Assembly: GCA_030631385.1 (NCBI GenBank)
Contig: DAOVLG010000050.1
Coordinates: forward strand, 1 to 8,838
Direction: 5' to 3'
Length of the DNA stretch: 8,838 nucleotides
DNA from: Candidatus Coatesiibacteriota bacterium
GTDB lineage: Bacteria; RBG-13-66-14
The translations under genes were made by a program, and so were the position numbers. Positions 1-6,797 of the stretch are shown here, piece after piece. Under the pieces are notes generated by a model. It saw nothing but the letters and a program-made list of their open reading frames with translations, had not been told where the DNA came from and made no database searches. Positions within the stretch are counted from its first letter, which is position 1. Each line of letters opens with the position of its first letter.

Positions 1-75
1 CCGGATTGGGTCATGCGAATGCACGAATTGAACCTGCTCCGGGTCTACCTCGGCGTGGAGTATGCGAACCCGTAG
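1..75 (+). CDS. C-terminal end of an unidentified protein (partial)
   Basis: Frame 1 is open from the window edge to a TAG at 73-75 and encodes 24 residues, ending in LRVYLGVEYANP. It stops 9 bases before the TTG start of the RqcP-like gene, so the two are probably co-transcribed. I do not recognise the family from so short a tail. In Bacillus the gene before yabO encodes a MazG-type protein, but nothing here supports that identity. The tight spacing and uninterrupted frame make a real gene end more likely than chance, though 24 codons is weak evidence. Confidence 0.5.
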   Translation, partial: PDWVMRMHELNLLRVYLGVEYANP

Positions 76-84
76 GTTTCCACC

Positions 85-360
85 TTGCGACTGGACAAAT
101 TCCTGAAGGTATCGAGGCTCATCAAACGCCGTCCGGTGGCCAAGCAGGCCGCCGACGCCGGTCGGATCAAGGTGAACGGCAGGGCGGCGGGCGCCGGCAA
201 GCAGGTGAAGGTCGGGGACGAGCTCGAGATCAGGCTCGGTACCCGCACCCTCGTGGTGCGGATCGACAGGATCGTGGAAAACGTGCGAAAGGAGGGGGCC
301 GGGGCCCTCTACACCGTCCTTTCGCAAGATGATAACCGGAGTGATCTCCTCTCTTTCTGA
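85..360 (+). CDS. rqcP: S4-domain RNA-binding protein, RqcP (YabO) family
   Basis: This 91-residue protein is almost entirely an S4 RNA-binding domain. It opens with MRLDKFLKVSRLIKRR, which as I recall it is nearly identical to the start of Bacillus YabO/RqcP. The S4 signature follows: a helical pair, then GRIKVNG at about residues 26-32 and VKVGDELEIR at about 41-50. Known role of the family: RqcP binds the 50S subunit together with RqcH and helps add C-terminal alanine tails to nascent chains on stalled, split ribosomes. Hsp15-like S4 proteins are the alternative, but they are longer and have a basic tail that is absent here. The start is TTG at 85: an in-frame TAG lies 9 bases upstream and no ATG would preserve the conserved N-terminus. 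The Shine-Dalgarno match is weak, which suggests coupling to the upstream gene. The lipoprotein gene begins 24 bases after its stop. Confidence 0.85.
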   Translation: MRLDKFLKVSRLIKRRPVAKQAADAGRIKVNGRAAGAGKQVKVGDELEIRLGTRTLVVRIDRIVENVRKEGAGALYTVLSQDDNRSDLLSF

Positions 361-384
361 TCAAGGGCCACCGGAAGGAGGAAG

Positions 385-2085
385 ATGCGCCGTACACCGA
401 TGCTCTTTATCTCCCTCTGTCTCCTCGTTGCCCTGGCCGGGTGCGCCTCCGAAGGGGGTGACCCGACCGAGGCCGTACCGAAAGAGGTCTTCTTGGTGGT
501 CTACGTTCCCTCCATCGCCGGGGTGTGGGACGGTGTTGATCATCTGATCGCCGAGCTGCGACAGGTGGAGCCCAGGATGGCCGAGGAGGCCGTTCGCAAG
601 ATTGAAGGTCTCGTCTTGGAGATGTTCGGGACCGAAGAACCGCCCGTGGAGTCACTCCAGGAGCTTTGGGATGAGGGCGTTGATGTGTACAAGCCCTTCA
701 TCATCGCCGTGGGCGGCTTCCCGGTGCCCCAGCCCATCATCTTGGTGTCACTTCACACCCCGTCCTCTTTCAGCGACTTCTACTACGAAAGCATCGGGGA
801 GGAGGAGCCGGAGCCCATCGAAACCTACTCGGACGTGGACGTCAGGCTCAGCCGGGGCTTCTACAGCGCCCAGACCGACGGCCTCTTCATCGCGAGCGAG
901 TCATTCCCGCTCATGAAGAGCTGCATTGACACCCTGGGAGATCCCGAGAAGCGGTTCTTCGAGGGTGATCCCATCCGCCCCCTGTTGGCGAACTACTCCG
1001 ATTACACGGCGGCTCTGTTCGTGGATCTCTGCTCCGTTAAGGGCTTGGTGGCCCTGGCGATGACCCAAGCGCCGGAAGTTCCCGGGTTCGTCAGGGACCA
1101 GATGACCAAGGTGGAATCTGTCGGGCTGGGGCTCAGGATACAGCCCGAAGGGATTCGTCTCACCGCCAGCGCCTTCGGGGACTTCGCAGAAGTTGGGAAG
1201 ATGGAAAGGTCGCTGCCCGTTCCGCGGGACTGCCTGGCCTTCTTCGGGGGGGATAAGGAAGAGATCACTCTTAAGGAGAAGACCGAGCTTGCCGGGCTGC
1301 TCGTAGGGGCGCTCTCCATGCACCCGGATGCAGCGGAGTTTATCGAGGCCGTCGGCGAGGAGAACCTGATCAGTCTCATCCTGAGCATCGGCCAAAGATC
1401 CTTCCTCTTCGTCCATGACGCCGGATGGATGCCGGGCATCACCTTCGGTTTGGAGCTCGCCGATCCCGAGCTATTCAAGCTCATCTACGACGAGAAGCTC
1501 CGGCCGCTCCTGGAATCGGCCATCACCGAGGAGTTGAGTGTCGCCCTCCTGGAGCGCCGAGTTGTGGACGACGTTGAGATGGACGTGCTGACCCTGGGTG
1601 GACCGCTGATTCTGCCGGTGACACCGGCGTTAGCCTTCTACGACGACTACCTCATCCTCACCACCGATGCGAAGATGGTAGGCCAGATCCGGGACGTGGA
1701 TCTGGGAAGGGCTCAGGGGGTTTACACCAACTCCGACTACCTCCTGGTTGAGAAACAGTTGTCCGGCTATCACGTGGGCGGCTTCGTCAGCGCGGATGAG
1801 CTGGTCAAGCTTCTGGCCATGACGCCGGGTCTGGAGCTGCCGGAGGCGGTTGGGCTTCTGGGCGGTTACTTTCAGCTGGTCTCGGTGGGCGGAGGTTTGA
1901 AGGACGGTCTCGCCGAGGGGGTCCTCTTGGTTTCCACCCGCACCTACTCCCCGGACTCGACGATTCCCCAGAGCGAGATTTCCACCGGACTCCCCTGGTG
2001 GTTGTGGCTCGCGGGAGGCCTGGGCGCCCTTCTCATCGTGATCCTGCTCGTCGTTCGCCTCGGCAGTCCACGGCGTGAGGTGTAG
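385..2085 (+). CDS. DUF3352-like lipoprotein with C-terminal membrane anchor
   Basis: A 566-residue exported protein of unknown function. A basic start and hydrophobic stretch lead to a clear lipobox, LAGC, with Cys20 as the predicted lipidated residue. The body looks like two related halves of roughly 240 residues (about 31-270 and 277-515). Each runs through a 'VP.. ..F' opening strand, a hydrophobic 'ii.v.l..p..f' segment (about 117-130; 351-364), a 'd.l.i.t/s....m...id/d.d' segment (about 165-182; 421-438) and a closing strand pair (about 247-261; 498-517). This layout fits the DUF3352 family, which has no established function. A strong hydrophobic helix at about 538-558, followed by R/K-rich residues, predicts a transmembrane anchor with a cytoplasmic C-terminus. 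Such an anchor is odd for a lipoprotein and would hold both ends in the inner membrane. The start is ATG at 385, with GGAAGGAGG at 373-381 as ribosome-binding site. The gene probably shares a transcript with rqcP and ends before the terminator at 2131-2155. The family call is by pattern, not by search. Confidence 0.7.
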   Translation: MRRTPMLFISLCLLVALAGCASEGGDPTEAVPKEVFLVVYVPSIAGVWDGVDHLIAELRQVEPRMAEEAVRKIEGLVLEMFGTEEPPVESLQELWDEGVDVYKPFIIAVGGFPVPQPIILVSLHTPSSFSDFYYESIGEEEPEPIETYSDVDVRLSRGFYSAQTDGLFIASESFPLMKSCIDTLGDPEKRFFEGDPIRPLLANYSDYTAALFVDLCSVKGLVALAMTQAPEVPGFVRDQMTKVESVGLGLRIQPEGIRLTASAFGDFAEVGKMERSLPVPRDCLAFFGGDKEEITLKEKTELAGLLVGALSMHPDAAEFIEAVGEENLISLILSIGQRSFLFVHDAGWMPGITFGLELADPELFKLIYDEKLRPLLESAITEELSVALLERRVVDDVEMDVLTLGGPLILPVTPALAFYDDYLILTTDAKMVGQIRDVDLGRAQGVYTNSDYLLVEKQLSGYHVGGFVSADELVKLLAMTPGLELPEAVGLLGGYFQLVSVGGGLKDGLAEGVLLVSTRTYSPDSTIPQSEISTGLPWWLWLAGGLGALLIVILLVVRLGSPRREV

Positions 2086-2130
2086 TTTAGCCGGGGATGT
2101 GCGTGTGTAAGACCTGCTTTTTAGAATCAA

Positions 2131-2155
2131 ATGCCGCTGTGAGGCGGCGTTTTTT
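2131..2155 (+). terminator. Rho-independent terminator
   Basis: GCCGC (2133-2137) pairs with GCGGC (2144-2148) around a 6-base loop. The stem extends outward by a T-G wobble and an A-T pair (2131-2132 with 2149-2150), and six T residues follow at 2150-2155. It lies 46 bases after the lipoprotein stop and separates the rqcP-lipoprotein unit from the glycosyltransferase region. Confidence 0.8.
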
Positions 2156-2182
2156 GCAATTGCTCCAAATATCCTCGCTTCA

Positions 2183-2191
2183 TGCTAAAAT
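2183..2191 (+). promoter_or_regulatory. Possible extended -10 promoter element
   Basis: TGCTAAAAT matches an extended -10 (TGnTATAAT-like). It lies just downstream of the terminator and 34 bases before the ATG of the truncated glycosyltransferase. No convincing -35 sits at the usual distance (TTGCTC at 2160-2165 gives a 20-base spacer). It could be the original promoter of this operon. Short matches like this also arise by chance. Confidence 0.3.
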
Positions 2192-2225
2192 CCATTCGCG
2201 GAAGTAATCCAGAAACCACGGACCG

Positions 2226-2438
2226 ATGCGGATTGCCCTTCTCTCCAGCGCCGCCGATATCCACACCGCCCGCTGGGTAGAGTTCTTCGCCGGCCGCGGT
2301 CATGAGCTGCATCCGATCAATCTCCAGATGAATGTGCCATTCACACCAAATTCACCTCCACCCTCTCGTCGAAACGGCGGTATACGCCTGCCTGTTCTCA
2401 GTTTTACTTATAAATACAGATGCGCATCCTGTTTCTAA
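2226..2438 (+). pseudogene. Truncated glycosyltransferase N-terminus (remnant)
   Basis: The first 34 codons encode a family-4-type glycosyltransferase N-terminus: a hydrophobic first strand, then IHTARW at residues 12-17, then GHELHPINL. They share 17 of 34 residues with the start of the full gene at 2420, including the identical IHTARW block. After codon 34 similarity ends. The frame continues through proline-rich, then AT-rich sequence and stops at 2438, inside the next gene. The rest of the protein, including its whole C-terminal nucleotide-sugar-binding domain, is missing. The DNA is clearly diverged from the downstream copy, so this looks like an old paralogue cut down by deletion rather than a recent duplication. 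A translated leader peptide for the operon is a less likely alternative. The start is ATG at 2226 with no clear Shine-Dalgarno sequence. Confidence 0.65.
2408..2415 (+). promoter_or_regulatory. Possible -10 element giving a leaderless glycosyltransferase transcript
   Basis: TTATAAAT contains a near-consensus -10 hexamer (TATAAA, 2409-2414) that ends 5 bases before the ATG at 2420, inside a locally AT-rich stretch. Transcription from it would begin at or next to the start codon. This agrees with the absence of any Shine-Dalgarno sequence before that ATG. No -35 match is visible at 16-18 bases upstream. Confidence 0.35.
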
Positions 2439-3493
2439 GTTCCGCCGACAGCATCCACACGGCACGCTGGCTCCGTGCCTTTACCGCTTTTGGGGCCGAG
2501 TGCCGCCTGATCAGCATACCCCGAGGCCCCCGGCTCGTTCATGGGCAGATCAATCTGCGCGCCGACCGCCGTTTGCACCTCGTTGATAGCTTGAAGGCCC
2601 TCGGTCCCGTCCGCCGATACCTGCGCCGGGAGTCACCGGATATCGTATCGGCACATTATCTAACCAGCTACGGCTTGATCGCCGCATTGATTGATTATCG
2701 GCCGTGGACACTCACCTGTTGGGGGCCGGAGGTTCCCCTGATCACTGAGCGTAGTTTGATGGACCGCGTCCGAGCGAGGTTTGTCGTGCACCGGGCGGAT
2801 CATGTGACCGCAGCCGGCGCCGCTATGATTCCCTACCTGTTTCGCTACGGTGCCCGACCCGAGAAACTGAGCCTGTGGCCAAAGGCCGTCAACCCCGATG
2901 ATTTTCCCCCGGGCAGACCCCTGGAGGAGCGCGAACCCCTCATCGTCCACACCCGAACTCTGGATGCCTTTTACCGCGTTGATGTGTTGATTCGGGCTTT
3001 CGCAATGGTGAGAGAGCGAATTCCGACCGTGCGCCTGGAGCTCTTCGGGGAGGGAGATGCCGAGGAAGAGCTCAAAGGTCTCGCGGAGGAGCTCGGCATC
3101 GCAGAGGTAGTACGCTTCCGGGGGGCGCAGCCGCCGGATGTGGTTGGGAAAGCCTTGGGCCGAGCGGCGCTCTATGTGGCGGCTGTACCTGTGGATGCCT
3201 ATGCCTTTTCCCTTTTAGAGGCCTTGGCCTGTGGCGCTTACCCGGTAGTACCGGATAACTCCTCGAATCGAGAGGTGCTTCAGGGCTCGCGCGCTGCACT
3301 CTATCCGGCGGGCAACGTCGCCGTCCTCGCTGATATTTTTTTCCAGGCTCTTGCCGACCAGAAAGAGAGGGGCCTGGCGCTGATGGAAAACCGGCGACTC
3401 CTCGAGGTACGGGGTGAGCTGGGCACGGGCCTGGAGGGAATTGCGCGGGTCTACGAGAATCTGGTTGCTGCCGGTGCGGTGAGGTGGAGGTGA
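2420..3493 (+). CDS. Glycosyltransferase, GT4 family (first of three)
   Basis: A 357-residue GT-B-fold enzyme that should transfer a sugar from a nucleotide-activated donor to a growing surface glycan at the inner face of the cytoplasmic membrane. The N-terminal acceptor domain starts MRILFLSSADSIHTARW, typical of this subgroup, and has a TCWGPEVPL segment at about 99-107 where relatives carry a WGsD-like motif. The C-terminal domain starts near residue 180 and includes LELFGEGDAEEEL (about 206-218) and the donor-site block DAYAFSLLEALACG (259-272). The usual E-x7-E signature appears as D259-x7-E267, a conservative change in the first acid. Length is normal for GT4. The TGA stop overlaps the GTG start of the next gene by 4 bases (3490-3493), so translation is coupled. 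Donor and acceptor cannot be told from sequence. Confidence 0.88.
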   Translation: MRILFLSSADSIHTARWLRAFTAFGAECRLISIPRGPRLVHGQINLRADRRLHLVDSLKALGPVRRYLRRESPDIVSAHYLTSYGLIAALIDYRPWTLTCWGPEVPLITERSLMDRVRARFVVHRADHVTAAGAAMIPYLFRYGARPEKLSLWPKAVNPDDFPPGRPLEEREPLIVHTRTLDAFYRVDVLIRAFAMVRERIPTVRLELFGEGDAEEELKGLAEELGIAEVVRFRGAQPPDVVGKALGRAALYVAAVPVDAYAFSLLEALACGAYPVVPDNSSNREVLQGSRAALYPAGNVAVLADIFFQALADQKERGLALMENRRLLEVRGELGTGLEGIARVYENLVAAGAVRWR

Positions 3494-4770
3494 AACGTCT
3501 CCTCATCATCGCCTACTACTATCCGCCGCTGGGGATGGGCGGTGTGAAAGAGCCGCTGCCCTACGTGAAATACATGGGGAAATACGGCTGGCGGCCCGAG
3601 GTGCTCACCGTCAAGCCGACCCTCTACTACGCCCACGACTTTGAGCTGGAGCGCGATTTCGCCCGGAAAGCACCTATTCACCGGGCGGGTTCGTTGGATC
3701 CGGCGCGGCTTTTATGGCTCCTGGGTGTCCGGCGTGCTAGATTCGGTGGGGGCGGTTTCCGTCATGGCGGCGTTCTATCACGTATCCAGCACGCTTTTCT
3801 CAAACCGGACCCGAAGGTTCTTTCGATCCCGTTCTTCTACCGTCTGGGCAGACGCTTGGGAACCCTCGGTCGCTATGACGCCCTCCTGGTTATTACCCCG
3901 CCCTTCAGCCATCTGCGGCTGGCCGACCGTCTGGCCCGGAGCCTGCACGTGCCCTGGGTGGCCTACCTGGCCGACCGCTGGGTGGGCGGTTGGGTGGCCA
4001 AGACCACGGGATTTTCTGCCCGGCCGGTCGCGCTTCGCGGTGAACGAAGAGCCATGAAAAGAGCACGGGCCGTTCTGTGCGCCTCACCCATCGAAACCGA
4101 GGACCTGCGAAGGCGGTATCCCGGCGCGGCGGGGAAGGTACTCTGGGCGCCGCTCAGCTATGACCCGGAACCAGACATCGTCCTCGGTCCCGCCCGGCGC
4201 GATCCCAAGCGCTTCCTGGTTTCCATGATCGGCACACACCGGGACGATGAGGGGCTCCCGGCGGTCTGTCGCGCCCTGGCCCGGATAGCTGGGGAAAACC
4301 CCTCTCGCGAGATCGTCCTCCGTCACGTTGGTACAAGCGTCGGGAAACCCTTTTTAGAGGTTGCCGGTGAGAACGGAGCCGGAGGATTCACTTCGGCCTT
4401 GGGGCAGGTTCCCTACCGTGAGAGCCTGCGCCAGCAGCGGTTGGCCGACGTTCTCCTCCTCACCGTCGCCGATGACAACCCCCACGGGCTGCCCGGGCGC
4501 ACCTCGGATTACGTCGGCGCCGACCGGCCGATCCTCCTCGTTTCCGGTAACCTGGCCGCTCGACGAACGCTGGAGCGTTTTGAACTGGGTGTGGCGTTCG
4601 ACAACCACGCTGAGGAGGGTATCCACCGTGCGTTGAAGGATGCCCTTGCGGGGAGGGGCCCGTTGAGCCGGCCGATCCCCGGGGAAGCCAGGCGCTTCTT
4701 CGCGGCGCCGACCAGGGCGGGGCAGCTCGCCGAGGTTCTGGCCTTCTGGGGTGATCACCGTGCTCGCTGA
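3490..4770 (+). CDS. Glycosyltransferase-like protein, GT4 superfamily, altered motifs
   Basis: About 426 residues, related along its length to the next gene product. The N-terminal domain opens with IIAYYYPPLGMGGVKEP, the Y/F-PP-GG loop of a GT4 subgroup, then KYGWRPEVLT. ITPPFSH (about 135-141) and WVAYLADRW (about 156-164) follow. The C-terminal domain includes SMIGTHRDD (about 245-253) and GRTSDYVGADRPILLVSG (about 336-353). Compared with its neighbour, DLRDSW has become YLADRW, the NGYD motif has become LSYD, and K..FEYL has become R..SDYV. The fold is probably kept, while donor or acceptor choice, or activity, may differ. I chose GTG 3490 because it overlaps the upstream stop (GTGA) and has GAGG 5 bases upstream; GTG 3484 is possible. 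The stop lies inside the start region of the next gene. It is the middle gene of the operon. Confidence 0.82.
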   Translation: MKRLLIIAYYYPPLGMGGVKEPLPYVKYMGKYGWRPEVLTVKPTLYYAHDFELERDFARKAPIHRAGSLDPARLLWLLGVRRARFGGGGFRHGGVLSRIQHAFLKPDPKVLSIPFFYRLGRRLGTLGRYDALLVITPPFSHLRLADRLARSLHVPWVAYLADRWVGGWVAKTTGFSARPVALRGERRAMKRARAVLCASPIETEDLRRRYPGAAGKVLWAPLSYDPEPDIVLGPARRDPKRFLVSMIGTHRDDEGLPAVCRALARIAGENPSREIVLRHVGTSVGKPFLEVAGENGAGGFTSALGQVPYRESLRQQRLADVLLLTVADDNPHGLPGRTSDYVGADRPILLVSGNLAARRTLERFELGVAFDNHAEEGIHRALKDALAGRGPLSRPIPGEARRFFAAPTRAGQLAEVLAFWGDHRAR

Positions 4771-6073
4771 ACACCGGGTGCTCATGGTCAGTTATTTTTT
4801 CCCTCCGCTTGGAGGTGGCGGGAGCCTGCGCGCCCTCAAGCTGGCGAAGTATCTACCCGCCGCCGGTTGGGAGCCCGAGGTGCTCAGCGCTGACGATCCC
4901 CGTTATCACCTCCGTGACGAGGGCGCCCTGGGGGAGGTGGACTGTCCGGTGCACCGGACCCCGGCCAGGCGTTACCCCAGCCTGGCCCGGCCGCTGGGCC
5001 TGGTTTCGGAGGGGAGAGAAGGGTCCCGGTCGCTCCCCAGCGGTATGACTCGGGGTGGGGGGTGGCGTGGTCGGTTGCGGAGTTTCCTCTCCCGTCTCGG
5101 GGACCTGCCCGACCAGCAGGTGCGTTGGTCGCGTGTCGCGCGGTCCCGCGCCCTGAAACTGGCCCGACAGGGACGCTACTCCGTCGTCTGGACGACCTCT
5201 CCGCCGGTCAGCGCCCATATGGTCGGCCTGACACTCAAGCGGGAGCTGGGCTTGACCTGGGTGGCCGATCTGCGCGATTCATGGACCGTGGGCCCCTTCT
5301 TCAACCCGGTTACCCGTTTCCACCGTTTCTTGCAGCGCCGGTTGGAAGAAGACGTGGTTGAAACGGCGGACGCCCTGGTCTGTGCAACGCCTCGGATGGG
5401 CGAGCTCTACCGCCGCGTCTATCCCGAGTTCGCCGACAGGGTGACGGTGATCACGAACGGCTACGATGAGGAGGACTTCACCGGCCTGGATGGTTTGACC
5501 CCGCACCGGGGGATCGTCATCGGTCACGCCGGGACCTTCTACGGGGCGCGTCGGCCAGACGCCTTCCTCGCCGCCCTCGAGACCGTCGCCGATGAGCGAC
5601 CGGAGATGGGTTTACGTTTCATCGAAATGGGGACCTCGGGCCTGGAGGCTGAAGACGCACTCGACCGCTTTGCCCGTAGCAGGCCCGATCTCATCTCACG
5701 CCTGGGGAATCTGACCCACGGTCGGACCTTGGAGGAGTTGGCCCGCTGCCGTCTGCTGCTCCTGGTTATCGGAAACCAAAGGGGCGCACAGACCGTACTC
5801 ACCGGGAAGCTCTTCGAGTATCTCCGCCTGGGTAAACCGATTTTGGCCTGTTGCCCGCCCGGCGACGCCGCCGATCTGACCCGCTCCCTGTCCGCCGGCC
5901 GGGTTGCCGACCCCGATGACCCAAGGGAGATAGAAAGGGCCCTCCTCCACCTCATTGAAGAGCCAACCGACCCGCCTTCCCGGAAAAGTATCGAGGTTTA
6001 CGAGCGGTCAAAACTGGCCGGGGAGATGGCCGCGCTCTTTGAGAGGCTGCGGGGTTTTAAAAAAATAGGCTAG
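4760..6073 (+). CDS. Glycosyltransferase, GT4 family (third of three)
   Basis: About 437 residues with a full set of motifs for the GT4 subgroup with a long N-terminal domain. These are VSYFFPPLGGGGSLRALK near the start, the TTSPPVSAH loop (about 145-153), WVADLRDSW (about 167-175), CATPRMGELY (about 208-217), VITNGYDEEDF (about 230-240) and the donor-site TGKLFEYLRLGKPILA (about 348-363). It probably acts in the cytoplasm at the membrane on a lipid-linked glycan, as the third step encoded by this operon. GTG at 4760 is preferred because GGGGTGATC just upstream resembles the extended complement of the 16S rRNA 3' end; GTG 4751 and ATG 4784 are alternatives. It overlaps the previous gene by 11 bases. 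A short inverted repeat, GCTAGG/CCTAGC (6069-6074 and 6084-6089), spans its stop but lacks a T tract. Confidence 0.88.
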   Translation: MLAEHRVLMVSYFFPPLGGGGSLRALKLAKYLPAAGWEPEVLSADDPRYHLRDEGALGEVDCPVHRTPARRYPSLARPLGLVSEGREGSRSLPSGMTRGGGWRGRLRSFLSRLGDLPDQQVRWSRVARSRALKLARQGRYSVVWTTSPPVSAHMVGLTLKRELGLTWVADLRDSWTVGPFFNPVTRFHRFLQRRLEEDVVETADALVCATPRMGELYRRVYPEFADRVTVITNGYDEEDFTGLDGLTPHRGIVIGHAGTFYGARRPDAFLAALETVADERPEMGLRFIEMGTSGLEAEDALDRFARSRPDLISRLGNLTHGRTLEELARCRLLLLVIGNQRGAQTVLTGKLFEYLRLGKPILACCPPGDAADLTRSLSAGRVADPDDPREIERALLHLIEEPTDPPSRKSIEVYERSKLAGEMAALFERLRGFKKIG

Positions 6074-6144
6074 GCGCTATACTCCTAGCAGTAGATGTGT
6101 CATTCACCATTTGATGAACGAGGGATTTTTAGGTGGGCTGAAGG

Positions 6145-6164
6145 CAAGGGGTTTAAACCCCTTG
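6145..6164. repeat. Perfect 20-bp palindrome
   Basis: CAAGGGGTTTAAACCCCTTG is an uninterrupted palindrome, with flanking G-T positions that could add wobble pairs in RNA. It lies between the glycosyltransferase operon and the composite hairpin repeat, 12 bases before the latter. No T run follows, so a standard terminator is unlikely. It may be a protein-binding operator, a Rho-dependent or pausing signal, or part of the same dispersed element as the neighbouring hairpins. Confidence 0.75.
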
Positions 6165-6176
6165 TTATGCCGCAAT

Positions 6177-6229
6177 GTAGCGTCGCCCTTCCACGGGCGA
6201 CCGGGCGGGGCGCAGAGGCCCCGCGCTAC
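6177..6229. repeat. Composite double-hairpin repeat, copy 1
   Basis: Three nested elements are visible. The outer arms are GTAGCG (6177-6182) and CGCTAC (6224-6229). Hairpin A is GTCGCCC (6182-6188) with GGGCGAC (6195-6201), loop of 6 bases. Hairpin B is GCGGGGC (6205-6211) with GCCCCGC (6218-6224), loop GCAGAG. Arms overlap by a base, so the outer stem and the inner stems may be alternatives at their ends. A second copy with the same plan follows lptC at 6798-6862. It ends 15 bases before the lptC ATG, so it may fold in the lptC leader or block read-through from upstream. It resembles REP- or MITE-like palindromic repeats, which carry no gene of their own. Confidence 0.8.
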
Positions 6230-6244
6230 TGATTCCATTTGCGC

Positions 6245-6793
6245 ATGAGTAAATACCCCGTATTAGGTTCAATTTTGGCCTTGAGTCTTCTCATTGGCTT
6301 ATGCTGCACACAGGAGCGGCCGGTGGATTTCGTCGGTGTGGAGGGGGAGCCCGATCAGGAGATCGAGACCTTCACCCTCCGCCAGAGCGTGGACGGTGAG
6401 CTCACCTGGGAGCTGGTGGCCGAGCTGGCTTTCGTCTGGGACGACACCCACCAGGCCGTGGCAGCTCGTCCCACGGTGAATTTCTACGAGAACGGTGAGC
6501 ACAGGGCCGTCCTGACCGCCGGCGAGGGCACGATCAACCTCCTGACCAACGACATGGAGACCCGGGAGGGGGTTGTCGTGGTATCCGACGACGGGGCCAC
6601 CCTGAAAACCGAGGTGCTCGGTTGGGATAACCGCCGGCAGCGCCTCTTCACAAATCTGGTCGTGACCTATGAAACCGGCGGCACCGTTCTCACCGGCTCC
6701 GGTTTCGAGTCCGACTCCGATCTCACCGATTGGAAGATCCGCCATCCCCGGGGGACGGTCTCGCCCGAAGAGCTGGGCGGCGAGGTTTTTTAA
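6245..6793 (+). CDS. lptC: LptC-like LPS-export protein
   Basis: About 182 residues with an N-terminal hydrophobic segment (about 6-21) and a single beta-jellyroll-like domain. The pattern matches LptC: ETFTLRQSVDGELTWELVAE (about 39-58), then VNFYENGEHRAVLTAGEG, then GVVVVSDDGATLKTEVLGWD, then LFTNLVVTYE and LTGSGFESDSDL towards the end. LptC is the bitopic inner-membrane partner that receives LPS from LptB2FG and passes it to LptA across the periplasm. The cysteines at IGLCC sit where some relatives have a lipobox, but the residue before each Cys is not the usual G/A/S, so a membrane anchor is more likely. ATG 6245 is chosen; a TTG at 6239 is in frame. No Shine-Dalgarno sequence is seen. 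Unusually, no lptA, lptB or kds gene is adjacent, and structured repeats lie on both sides. Confidence 0.8.
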   Translation: MSKYPVLGSILALSLLIGLCCTQERPVDFVGVEGEPDQEIETFTLRQSVDGELTWELVAELAFVWDDTHQAVAARPTVNFYENGEHRAVLTAGEGTINLLTNDMETREGVVVVSDDGATLKTEVLGWDNRRQRLFTNLVVTYETGGTVLTGSGFESDSDLTDWKIRHPRGTVSPEELGGEVF

Positions 6794-6797
6794 AAAT

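Noticed and set aside
901..1484. Minus-strand open frames opposite the lipoprotein gene
   Set aside because: Composition is that of an antisense shadow, and the plus-strand frame has a lipobox, a membrane helix and a strong ribosome-binding site.
6069..6089. GCTAGG/CCTAGC inverted repeat across the third glycosyltransferase stop as a terminator
   Set aside because: The stem is 6 bp with a 9-base loop and no T tract follows; noted only in the gene entry.
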